Below the pieces are notes generated by a model. The model was not told the DNA's origin, did not search any database, and saw only the letters and a list, made by a program, of their open reading frames with translations. From the NCBI GenBank assembly GCA_004014935.1, contig CP025323.1, positions 124,001-188,000 on the forward strand: a stretch of 64,000 bases of DNA. The letters run 5' to 3'. Numbering within the stretch: position 1 is the first letter of the stretch; the number at the start of each line of letters is the position of its first letter. The translations under genes were made by a program, and so were the position numbers. This DNA is from Saccharomycopsis malanga (Eukaryota > Ascomycota > Saccharomycetes > Ascoideales > Saccharomycopsidaceae). Shown here in pieces: positions 48,907-58,052 of the stretch.

Positions 48907-51519
48907 ATGGAGCAGGACATTGGAGAGCTTCGAAAGCTTGCAAGACAAGAATATTTGTCAAGGCGAGAAGAGACAAAGCTTCTTACGCTCAAACAAGAAC
49001 TTATTGAATATCAGCGGGACATTGAAGAGCATGGATGGGACAACTTATCGAAACGTGAACAGGATGATTATAATTATAAGAAGGAGATATTTGATATTGT
49101 ACGGCAGCGGCGTGATTTGAGTGCTCAAATACAAGCAGAAATTGATTCTACATATGCTTTACCTGAAGATTATGTGTCAAACGACCGGGTGGACAAGAAG
49201 CGTAAGAAAAGTTTGCTTACTAGAAAGGACAAGGAGTTTGTTTCTGGAAAGTCAGAGTGGCTGCAATGGGAGACTAATCAAAGCAAGGCGTTGGCTACAA
49301 AAGACAATTTAGAAGAAGCGTTTGAGGATCCTTCGTCGCTCAATTTGCCGGGTAGTAATCAGTACGAATTTGTTTTTGATGATTCTCAAAATATCAACTT
49401 TGTCACGAGTGACGAGCCGCTTACGCTCAACGAGGACATTGTAGAAACTGTTCCTAAAAACAGCCAATTGAAGGAGAAAATTGAGGCAGAAAAAAAGCGT
49501 ATAAAGTCTATTGAGGAAACAAGAAAGTCTCTTCCAGTGTACAAATATCGTGATGATATCATTGCGGCAGTGCGCAAGTATCAAGTTCTAGTATTTGTAG
49601 GTGAAACAGGGTCCGGGAAAACCACTCAGTTGCCGCAATATCTTTACGAGGCTGGTTTTTGCGCCACTGGCAAGAAGATAGCTATAACCCAACCACGCCG
49701 AGTTGCTGCCACGTCGGTGGCTGCCCGAGTTGCGGACGAGGTTGGTTGTAAGTTGGGTAATGAAGTGGGTTATCTGATTCGATTTGATGATAAATCCAGC
49801 GATAAGACGGTTATCAAATATGTCACTGATGGTATGCTTCTTAGAGAGTTTGCCAGTGATCCAGAACTCAAATCCTATGCCGCAATAATTATTGACGAGG
49901 CTCACGAACGAACTATTAGCACTGACATCTTGCTAGGACTTTTAAAGGACGTTCTACAACTAAACAAAGACCTTAAGGTGATTATCAGTTCTGCCACAGT
50001 AAATTCTAAAAAGTTTTCGCAATTCTTTGAAAATGCTCCTATTTTCAACGTTCCAGGAAGAAGATATCCTGTAGATATATATTACACACAGCAGCCCGAG
50101 GCAAACTACTTGTTTGCGGCAATCACTACAATCTTTCAAATCCACTTGTCACAGCCCACAGGCGGTGATATTCTTGTATTTCTTACTGGCCAGGAAGAGA
50201 TCGAATTGGTAGAAGAAAATCTCCGTGATACCTGTGAAAAACTTGGAGATAAAATTAATGAGCTTATTATTGCTCCTATATACTCCAATCTCCCTATAGA
50301 AATGCAGACCAAGATATTCGAACCCACACCACCCAACGCACGCAAGGTTGTTCTTGCTACGAATATTGCAGAAACCTCTATCACCATTGATGGCATAAAG
50401 TTTGTTGTCGATCCAGGCTTTGTCAAAGAAAAAGTCTTTAATCCTTCTACCGGTATGGAGAGCCTTGTAGTGATGCCTTGTTCACAAGCTTCTGCCCAAC
50501 AACGTGCTGGTAGAGCTGGTAGAGTAGGACCCGGTAAATGTTTTCGGTTATATACCAAATGGTCTTTCAAAAACGAGTTACCGAAACAACCAACTCCTGA
50601 AATTCTACGCAGCAACTTGGCATCTGTGTTGTTGCTTTTGCTTTCATACGGCATCTACGATATTATCCATTTCCAGTTCTTGGACCGTCCTGCTAGCGAC
50701 ATTCTCATAAAATCGCTTGAATTGTTATATTCGTTAGGAGCCATGAATGATTCTGGTAGTTTGACCAAACTAGGGAAGGTCATGGCAGAGTTTCCTATTG
50801 ACCCTATGTTTAGTAGGACGTTGATCAGTGCAGGAACAAAATTTAATTGTCTTTCAGAAGTGTTGACCATTGTAGCAATGCTTAGCGAATCGTCCTCGTT
50901 GTTCTACCGTCCTAAAAACCAAAAAGAATTGGCAGACAAGTGCAAGGAAGCATTTGGTAAACGGTATAAAGACCAAGGCGATCATTTCTTGTTATTGGAA
51001 GTTTGGAACCAATGGGTGGATAACGATCATTCATTCCGTTGGTGTAAAGATAACTTTTTGCAACACAAAACCTTGAATCGTGTTCGCAAGGTTCGTGACC
51101 AGCTAGAGGCACTATGCAATAAGACAGATTATTTCTTGTTAAACAATTTGAAAAAGGAAAAAACAGAGGAAGAGAATGACGATGAAACACACAGTTCACT
51201 AATAAAAAATGTAAAAAAGTCACTTGCTTCTGGGTTTTTCGCCAACACTGCAAGACTCACAAAAAGTGGTACATCTTATCGTAATATTAAAAGACAACAG
51301 GAAGTGTTTGTCCATCCGTCGTCCATAATGTTTAGAAAAAAGCCACCTCCAAAACTTCTCATATACAATGAGCTTGTGCTTACAACAAAAGAATACATGC
51401 GTAACGTGTTGATTATTGAGGATGGCATTTTGAAAGAAATGGCCCCCCATTATTTCACAACTTCGGAGCTCGAGGAAATACAAACTGGCAAAAAGCCAAA
51501 GACAGCCAAGACTTTGTGA
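48907..51519 (+). CDS. PRP2: DEAH-box pre-mRNA splicing ATPase Prp2
   Basis: 870-residue DEAH helicase that activates the spliceosome before the first transesterification. The N-terminus MEQDIGELRKLARQEYLSRRE and LSKREQDDYNYKKEIFDIVRQRR follow the Prp2/DHX16 pattern. Walker A GETGSGKTT is at 232-240, TQPRRVAATSVAARVA follows, and DEAH at 330-333. Then SAT, LVFLTGQEEIE, TNIAETSITI and QRAGRAGRVGPGKCFRLY, the HA2/OB region and VFVHPSS. The end MRNVLIIEDGILKEMAPHYF resembles DHX16. Residue 290 is CTG where relatives have Ser (GYSIRFED). ATG 48907 gives the yeast length (876); earlier in-frame ATGs at 48790 and 48859 are possible but unsupported by homology. Confidence 0.93.
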   Translation: MEQDIGELRKLARQEYLSRREETKLLTLKQELIEYQRDIEEHGWDNLSKREQDDYNYKKEIFDIVRQRRDLSAQIQAEIDSTYALPEDYVSNDRVDKKRKKSLLTRKDKEFVSGKSEWLQWETNQSKALATKDNLEEAFEDPSSLNLPGSNQYEFVFDDSQNINFVTSDEPLTLNEDIVETVPKNSQLKEKIEAEKKRIKSIEETRKSLPVYKYRDDIIAAVRKYQVLVFVGETGSGKTTQLPQYLYEAGFCATGKKIAITQPRRVAATSVAARVADEVGCKLGNEVGYLIRFDDKSSDKTVIKYVTDGMLLREFASDPELKSYAAIIIDEAHERTISTDILLGLLKDVLQLNKDLKVIISSATVNSKKFSQFFENAPIFNVPGRRYPVDIYYTQQPEANYLFAAITTIFQIHLSQPTGGDILVFLTGQEEIELVEENLRDTCEKLGDKINELIIAPIYSNLPIEMQTKIFEPTPPNARKVVLATNIAETSITIDGIKFVVDPGFVKEKVFNPSTGMESLVVMPCSQASAQQRAGRAGRVGPGKCFRLYTKWSFKNELPKQPTPEILRSNLASVLLLLLSYGIYDIIHFQFLDRPASDILIKSLELLYSLGAMNDSGSLTKLGKVMAEFPIDPMFSRTLISAGTKFNCLSEVLTIVAMLSESSSLFYRPKNQKELADKCKEAFGKRYKDQGDHFLLLEVWNQWVDNDHSFRWCKDNFLQHKTLNRVRKVRDQLEALCNKTDYFLLNNLKKEKTEEENDDETHSSLIKNVKKSLASGFFANTARLTKSGTSYRNIKRQQEVFVHPSSIMFRKKPPPKLLIYNELVLTTKEYMRNVLIIEDGILKEMAPHYFTTSELEEIQTGKKPKTAKTL

Positions 51520-52393
51520 TGCTAGTTTCATATTTGCTATGTAATAATCAACCTACATTTAGATACCAAAAATTGAATGGCACAGGTTATTGAGAGTAAG
51601 TTTAAAACTTCAAACGCTATATTGGTTGAAAAGTAATTTTACCAAACTAATTAAATACTCTACTATGCCCTAAGGTCTAAAGGTCTTGAATGCCTTCTTG
51701 TTTTTTCTCCTTCCTAGATTAATTAGTTTTGAATGCGAGAGATTATTCAACGAGTTTTTTTCGTTTCCTTATAATTGCGCTGCATTAAGCTGGGTTGATT
51801 GGTTTTCAAGAAATGACAAGATCATGAAAATATACGTTTTGCAATATTAAGCGAGTTTGTAGAAGTAAACCCTTGATGTTGGACCACCAACAGTGAAACT
51901 AATGGTAAAAGTGAGAAAAATTTAGAATTTATAGGTATTTTCCTCAAAAGCTAATCTTAATATATAAGTATCACATTAAATCCTTATTATGAAACGAATC
52001 TGCGTAATATGAACGTCCACTGGTTCCACTTAAACTGATCAAAAACCTACAAAAAAAGGCCATAATTGAAATTCGATAATAAAATTTAATATTTGATATA
52101 TCATTTGTACTACATAAAGGCTGTTTATACCCCACTAACATTTCATTAACAATTAGTTCACTAACATTTCATTATCAACATTTAGTCACCCATAAATGAC
52201 CCACCGCACTGGAACATTACGCGCTTTAATCTTATATTCGGCAAGACCCTCGTCTATTGGTTATCTAAAAAAATACAGTTATACAATCCTTGTGTAAATA
52301 AAAGAAGGATCAGGCTATACAAAAGGAAAAAGTATATCTTAGCTAACCTTAGCCAACTAAACTGCTACTGGAAATAGCTTAAAAGGAGCATCA
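51520..52393. other. Intergenic region PRP2 / LRR protein
   Basis: 874 bp, no gene. An exact 16-bp direct repeat CACTAACATTTCATTA occurs at 52133-52148 and 52159-52174. Confidence 0.6.
52133..52174 (+). repeat. 16-bp direct repeat, 26-bp period
   Basis: CACTAACATTTCATTA twice exactly, about 220 bp upstream of the LRR gene ATG. Confidence 0.8.
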
Positions 52394-54829
52394 ATGGAGC
52401 TCCCAGACAGGCTGATTGCAATGCATAACGCGTGTGATGGGCCCAAGTTACCACCAAAAGGCAAAAAAGAAAGTCGTGAAAATGGTGTCGGTACTTCACA
52501 TGAACGAGGTAAACAACCACACTATGAAGACTATGTCGAAGAAAATGATGAGAAATATCTATCAAAAGAAGAGGATGATTTTGGACAAAGCACAAGATGG
52601 ATTCCATCGTCACCATTGAAGGTGAGAATGAGTCCTTCTAAAAGAATCAACAAGCGAAGAACGGAAACACAATCACCGTCGCCTCGAAAGGGAAAGCTCG
52701 AGCATCATAAGCGTAGAAAAGAATTTCTTAAAGATACTGTATGGTTCAATTACAACTCGGCAAACTCGACGGATGCAGAAGACGAGAGTTTAGCAATCCA
52801 TCTTGAAAACAATCCTTTACCTAAACGACTGGATTATGTACATTATGCAAAACGGCACAGTCAGCATGGAATTCACCACTCAAAGTTGCCCAACCTTGTA
52901 GGAAGTAGCATGAAATTATCATCCGAGGTAAAAGGCTCACATGTTAATCCCAACAACAGTAGTATAGGTCTCTTTTCAGAAATAAGTATTGATCAAAGTC
53001 TTGTTGATGACAGTCATAATAGCAGTAACATATTTGGTACATTCATGCCTACGTCAGAGTTTCCTAATTATAATGCCAGCAATTTTTCTACAACGTATAA
53101 AGGAAAGCAAGAAAAGCGAAATAATTTCATGTTAACTAGCAGTCCAGTAATTTCTAGTGACGCATTGCTAGGAGAAAGCAGTGATATTTTGCTTGAAAGT
53201 AGCGAGAGCCAGGCAGGAAGCGATGTTCCCGAAATTCAACCAGAAAATGATAATCATAACGATGAAGACAACAAAGAAGAGCATGAATTAGGCAGTGAAA
53301 TGTCTATTGAAGAATATATCAAAAATGAAAATTCAACGTTTATTATGGACAATGCTCAGGATGGTCAGTCAGACTACAGTGATAGTAATGTGACAGTAAA
53401 TGATCTAGATAAGACACCTGTATTCACACGAAAAACGAACAAAACAAACATCTTGCAAAGCCGTTTTAAACAACAAAATTGGAATAACGAAGCTTCTTCA
53501 GAGGACGATTTTGATTTCAAATTAGATTCGTTTGGCAGAATATCTAATGAAGGCAATTTGTTAGGGAATATGACCACTTCTGATGAATTGAGTCCAGATG
53601 AAACCGAGAAAAATTGGCTCAAATCTAGCCTTCCTTCAAAAAACAGTTCTCTTCGTCAAAGCAGTACCAACAGTGAAACTAGATCCTCAAAACGGATCTT
53701 AAGAAAGAATCACTTAAAATCCAGTTCATTCAACACATTTAGAACAAAAAAACGCACTAGCAGCGCTCATAGTTTCCGTTCCAGCAGTATGAATGATTCA
53801 ACACCCAAAACAGCACCCCGTTCGCTAAGTGGAACTAATTCAAGTATCGAAGATATGAGCATAAAGTCTGCCAAGAACTGTATAAGTAATGCAATTGACG
53901 AGGGCAATCCAGTGATTGAACTAGAAAAATTGAATTTGCGTTATATTCCAGATGAAATTGAAGATTTGAGCAATTTAATATGTCTTGACCAGTTGTCTCA
54001 CCGTATTTATCAACCAGAAATTAAAATATATCTTTCTAACAACCGATTAGGGACAATCAATCCCCGGATTTTCAACATCAAAAATTTGTCTGTTCTCAGT
54101 TTACGAAATAATAAGATCTCCGCTATCCCAGGTAAAATCAAACATTGTACTAGCTTGACATATCTCCAGTTAGCAGGTAACAAGATCCGCTATTTGCCAG
54201 TAGAATTCCTTGCTTTGAGCAACATACAAATGCTTTCTGTACGCCCTAACAATGAACTAATAGAATTCAAAACATATGCCAAAACCCACAAGGTCAAAAA
54301 GGTACTACAGCCAGTAGATACAAAAGATACACAATTTGTTAAACGTTTCGTGGGAGAATTAGAGCTCAATAAAAAAACCTGCGCTAACAACAAACTCCGT
54401 CTCCCAAAACTTTCAGAACTTTGTCTTCGGAAACTTGAAAATTATGATCTTTCTAGTCAGGAGATCAAAACTTGGTCCCAACATTTAAGTCGTAGCCATT
54501 TGAAACTCATCAGTCAATCACTAATTAAACTTATGGATGGAAACACTTGTTATAATTGTCACAAGTCGATTGTCAACGAACCTACTGGTTCTATCATTGA
54601 ATTTCACGATATCTGCGAAATGCCTTTGGTGCCCATTCGCAAAGAGTTTTGCTGTTCAAAATGTATGGACAACTTTGCAAAATCCGAGCTAGCTAGCGGG
54701 TCATTAGTGGACTACGAATTAGATACCGTCACTAATGAAAATCATGCTATTACAGTGGGTAGCATAAGTGGTAATGCGAACCCAGAAGGAAATCTCCCAA
54801 GCAGGCTCTCACTCAATGAAGATTTCTAA
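52394..54829 (+). CDS. Leucine-rich-repeat protein with C-terminal Cys4 motif
   Basis: 811-residue protein of unknown function. The first ~510 residues are Ser/Asn/Lys-rich and probably disordered, with phospho-site-like SPSPRK and SSPxK motifs. Leucine-rich repeats span about 515-620: LRYIPDEIEDLSNLICL, IYLSNNRLGTINPRIFNIKNLSVLSLRNNKISAIP, and LTYLQLAGNKIRYLP. The LPKLSELCLRKLENYDLS segment follows, and then CYNCHKS...FCCSKC (about 716-757), a possible zinc-binding Cys4. Similar LRR plus Cys-rich architectures occur in uncharacterised fungal proteins; I cannot name an S. cerevisiae orthologue. Residue 7 is a CTG codon (read as Ser). Confidence 0.8.
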   Translation: MELPDRLIAMHNACDGPKLPPKGKKESRENGVGTSHERGKQPHYEDYVEENDEKYLSKEEDDFGQSTRWIPSSPLKVRMSPSKRINKRRTETQSPSPRKGKLEHHKRRKEFLKDTVWFNYNSANSTDAEDESLAIHLENNPLPKRLDYVHYAKRHSQHGIHHSKLPNLVGSSMKLSSEVKGSHVNPNNSSIGLFSEISIDQSLVDDSHNSSNIFGTFMPTSEFPNYNASNFSTTYKGKQEKRNNFMLTSSPVISSDALLGESSDILLESSESQAGSDVPEIQPENDNHNDEDNKEEHELGSEMSIEEYIKNENSTFIMDNAQDGQSDYSDSNVTVNDLDKTPVFTRKTNKTNILQSRFKQQNWNNEASSEDDFDFKLDSFGRISNEGNLLGNMTTSDELSPDETEKNWLKSSLPSKNSSLRQSSTNSETRSSKRILRKNHLKSSSFNTFRTKKRTSSAHSFRSSSMNDSTPKTAPRSLSGTNSSIEDMSIKSAKNCISNAIDEGNPVIELEKLNLRYIPDEIEDLSNLICLDQLSHRIYQPEIKIYLSNNRLGTINPRIFNIKNLSVLSLRNNKISAIPGKIKHCTSLTYLQLAGNKIRYLPVEFLALSNIQMLSVRPNNELIEFKTYAKTHKVKKVLQPVDTKDTQFVKRFVGELELNKKTCANNKLRLPKLSELCLRKLENYDLSSQEIKTWSQHLSRSHLKLISQSLIKLMDGNTCYNCHKSIVNEPTGSIIEFHDICEMPLVPIRKEFCCSKCMDNFAKSELASGSLVDYELDTVTNENHAITVGSISGNANPEGNLPSRLSLNEDF

Positions 54830-55223
54830 ACATTAGTAGATTAGTTGATTAAATTGTTAGGTTATCTGTTTGTGTTCTTTTATTTATATTCTGCTTTATG
54901 TTTCTTACAAAATTACAACATTTGATTTTCATTTTTTGACGACTATATAATTAATATTTTTACACTGCATTGCTTGATTTCAACATGCTGACATGTTCAC
55001 GACTTTGACGATTCATATATACCTTTATAATCAGGTTTTTCGCAAATTGTAACAAGGCTGAGTAGCTTATCTGCTAGTTGACTAAAAGCCAGACCTGTCA
55101 GGTGTGATCGCTGAATACACCATTGAACCTTGTTCCGGAAACCTATGCAATAGAATACAAATAGCAAGGTAAGTTCGTTACCTTTCATACCACGATTTGA
55201 ATTGTATTTAATTGTGCTAAATA
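54830..55223. other. Intergenic region LRR protein / dehydrogenase pseudogene
   Basis: 394 bp, no gene. The minus-strand opening at 54997-55311 starts with TTG, and its Gln run is simply the complement of the Ala-coding repeat in the pseudogene's first exon. Confidence 0.6.
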
Positions 55224-55715
55224 ATGCCTTTTGGAGCTGCTGCTGCTGCTGTTCGTTTGGCAGGTAAAACGGTGGTATGTACTGATTGAGATCTGTTTGG
55301 AAATCAGACAACTAACAAAACAGCTTATTACTGGTGCTTCCAGTGGTATTGGAAGGGCTACTGCTGTTGTATGTGCTGAGTCTGCTGAGGAGAATCTATC
55401 TACTGTGCTAGTAAATTTAATGCTTTCACCAACTCACTTAAAAAAGAACTCATCTCTACAAGAACTAGAGTAATCGAAATCCAGCCCGGTGATGTTGAAA
55501 CAGAGTTTAGTAAGGTCCGTTACAGAGGTTATGAAGAAAAAGCTAAACAAGTATACGTTGCTGAACCTCTTTATCCTGAAGATATTGCTGATAGTATCGT
55601 TTACGCAGTTTCCAGAAAGCCAAACGTGGTCATTGCCGAATCGTTAATATTCCCAAGTAACCAGGCCGGTGCTGGTAGCTTGAGGTGGGAAGATCCAAAT
55701 CGGACTAAGAAATAG
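55224..55715 (+). pseudogene. Broken short-chain dehydrogenase (YMR226C/Ydf1-like) with retained intron
   Basis: Exon 1 (55224-55274) reads MPFGAAAAAVRLAGKTV and after a 49-nt intron exon 2 continues LITGASSGIGRATAVVCAE, the Rossmann start of a short-chain dehydrogenase. The frame then changes, and [18 protein letters not shown] (with the catalytic YxxxK) follows in another frame. It continues to the normal C-terminus ([21 protein letters not shown]...[13 protein letters not shown]...LIFPSNQAG) and stops at 55713-55715. Compared with yeast YMR226C (267 residues, NADP serine/3-hydroxy acid dehydrogenase), roughly 120-140 central residues are missing. One internal deletion with a frameshift near 55390 explains the structure. 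The rest is well preserved, so the loss looks recent, or could be an assembly error. Confidence 0.82.
55275..55323 (+). other. Intron remnant in the dehydrogenase pseudogene (49 nt)
   Basis: Donor GTATGT at 55275-55280, branch AACTAAC near 55310-55316, acceptor AAACAG ending at 55323. It joins GKTV to LITGASSGIG in frame. Confidence 0.85.
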
Positions 55716-56122
55716 TATAATAATGCTCATTTGAATATGTTTTATGTAGCCATGTTTGTAAATCTTGTTGACTGGAAACCGAAACGGAATACTGATTTCG
55801 TCTCTATTAATTGAAGAACATGAGGCATAGGTGCTAAATAGTGCTGCCAAAAAAACTCAATAGTTCCCTATATGGCTTTGCAAATTATTAATATTAGTAT
55901 AATACGCTCTATCATATATGCACCAACATTATTACACCATTTGACGCCGAAGCTTGGTTTATTTCGATTACAGGAAATTAAAAAATATACTATAAGAAGA
56001 TCACTTTAGTACTGTCATAACTGCGCTACTCTTACAAATTGCCAAATTTTTTTTAATTGCAATATTCATTCAATTCGGTTATATAAGAAACAGTTATAAT
56101 CTGAGTCACAGCTAGTAATTGT
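55716..56122. other. Convergent 3' region pseudogene / epimerase-like gene
   Basis: 407 bp, AT-rich, no gene seen. Confidence 0.6.
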
Positions 56123-57166
56123 TTAATAAGGAATTGGATTGCCATCAACAAGAAGATAATCAGCGACATCAATTATGTCTTGGAAAAATTGGTCGACGCC
56201 GTATTTTGGCTTCCAGCCAAGTTCTCTTGCTAAATCAGCTTTAGAGTACGAGTTAGTACCCCAGAGGTAAGGAGCAAACTCGAAACCAGCGAGATTGGCC
56301 ACATCTTGAGGTTCTAATTCAACAACACCCTTTTTGCGAACAGTCTCTCTAGTAAACAAGGTCTTTTCAATTTCAGCGCTAACATCTTTCCATGAATGAG
56401 AGCCGTTTTCGACAAAGTAATAACCTTTTTTACCGGTTCTGACATTTGAATCCTTAGCAAGGAGCTTTGTAAGCAACAATGTGTAAAGCTTACCCAAGTC
56501 TCTAACATGAACATTTGACCAGATGTAATCACCATCATACACAGTGAAAGCTTGTTTGTTAGAAATAGATAACTTGATCAACTCTGGAATTTGTACAGAA
56601 ATACGTTTAAGATAACCATGATTGAAACCGTAGATTGCTGGTGGAGCAATAATAACGGTCTTGACATATTCTGGATTAGACTCTTCAATACCTAAAATGA
56701 TCTCGTCCACAGGGCGGTGTGGCTGGTCGTGTGGTAATGAAATGATCTTTTTATTATCCTTCAAATCAGAGTATGGCTTTCCATCAAACTTCTTGTCTTT
56801 GCTTGGAGCAAGTTCATCGCCTAAGACAGAAGTTCCAGAAGTATGAAGAATGTACAATGGTTTCTTCTTATTTTTGGCAACATCTGCTAATACTGAAGCA
56901 CTGTGGGTATCATCAACATTAGCAGCAGTAATGACAATATCTGCCTCCTCAAATTGTTTCTTTAAGAGATCAGTGCTGGTCAATTCACCAACAACATAAT
57001 TGATACGGTTGTCGGTCAATTCCTTCAACTTATCGCCTTTGATTTCTGATCTCACGAGAACTTTAATTGGAAAATCAGCTAATTCTGGTTGATTGACAAT
57101 TTGCCACAAGATTTCTCCGCCAATGAATCCAGTAGCACCAACGAGAAAAATCTTAAGAGGAGCCAT
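56123..57166 (-). CDS. NAD(P)-binding Rossmann-fold protein, extended-SDR/epimerase-like
   Basis: 347-residue cytosolic protein. The N-terminal dinucleotide motif LVGATGFIGGEIL (residues 8-20) and LVRS at the end of beta-2 suggest an NAD(P)-dependent extended short-chain dehydrogenase or NmrA-like fold. LHTSGTSVLGDE (catalytic Ser/Thr region), IIAPPAIYGFNHG and IWSNVHVRDLGKLYTLLL match uncharacterised fungal epimerase-like proteins. The C-terminal SYSKADLARELGWKPKYGVDQFFQDI is typical of the family. Substrate unknown. Next to a broken classical dehydrogenase but not closely related to it. Confidence 0.88.
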   Translation of the reverse strand: MAPLKIFLVGATGFIGGEILWQIVNQPELADFPIKVLVRSEIKGDKLKELTDNRINYVVGELTSTDLLKKQFEEADIVITAANVDDTHSASVLADVAKNKKKPLYILHTSGTSVLGDELAPSKDKKFDGKPYSDLKDNKKIISLPHDQPHRPVDEIILGIEESNPEYVKTVIIAPPAIYGFNHGYLKRISVQIPELIKLSISNKQAFTVYDGDYIWSNVHVRDLGKLYTLLLTKLLAKDSNVRTGKKGYYFVENGSHSWKDVSAEIEKTLFTRETVRKKGVVELEPQDVANLAGFEFAPYLWGTNSYSKADLARELGWKPKYGVDQFFQDIIDVADYLLVDGNPIPY

Positions 57167-58052
57167 TATAGTATAGCGTGTTCTTTAGTATTTATAGTAG
57201 CGTGATATTTTATATAATAAATAAGACCTGTTTATTTGTTAAGAGATTTATTTCTATGGCTCAAGTCAATAAAAGTACACGAGTTAGGGATTATAGTCTT
57301 TATTTATATATCTATAAAATTATCATAAATGCCTTGCCTCAATAGAGTGTTGTAAGATTGCTAGCATACACCATCACTAACTATCTCATTACTCAAAACA
57401 GCTACTATGACTGTAAAAGAATGTTCCACAGTTTTCTTCTTAACCCTATTGTTGTATGTTTATCATTGCACCAACTGGTCAATAGTATAATAGTTGCGAT
57501 GTATAAACTTTCCTATCAACTCTATACATAATAACGTTTGCTCACAACCACGAGCTATGATTAGAAAAGCTGCTTAGCACTTGCTGTTACATGTACATAT
57601 TCAATCAATTCTTAGTATACTACAGAAGAAAGTGGAAAAAGCCTAAAAAGAAACAAATTTAAGCAAACAAACAATTGCTGTCTTAGACCGCTCTTTATAC
57701 CACTGCACTGGAGTACAACATACCTATAGTTGAGCTGTCAAATATGTAGGGATTATTATCTTAGTTGCTTATTACGAAAATTGCTTAATGTTCATTCTAT
57801 ATATATTATGTTATATAGCATGGACAATAAACAATACAATAACTCCGGCTCAACTCCGACAAAAATAACTACTGTAGAGTAGCTTGTTAGAATGACACCA
57901 TGTACAACGCCTGTTATTTTTAAAATATTACACTGTGTAGGAAAGAAAACATTTTGATTTAACATCTACTATTAACAAAAAAATTAATTCTTTCATAAAG
58001 TATTGTATAATATAACCCCGGTACAAGCTTGTAATACTAGTATATCTATATG
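57167..58052. other. Intergenic region epimerase-like promoter / proline-rich protein 3' end
   Basis: 886 bp, AT-rich, no gene or RNA recognised. Confidence 0.6.

Noticed and set aside
54997-55311. 104-codon minus-strand frame with a poly-Gln run
   Set aside because: Starts with TTG; the Gln run is the complement of the Ala-coding repeat in the dehydrogenase pseudogene.
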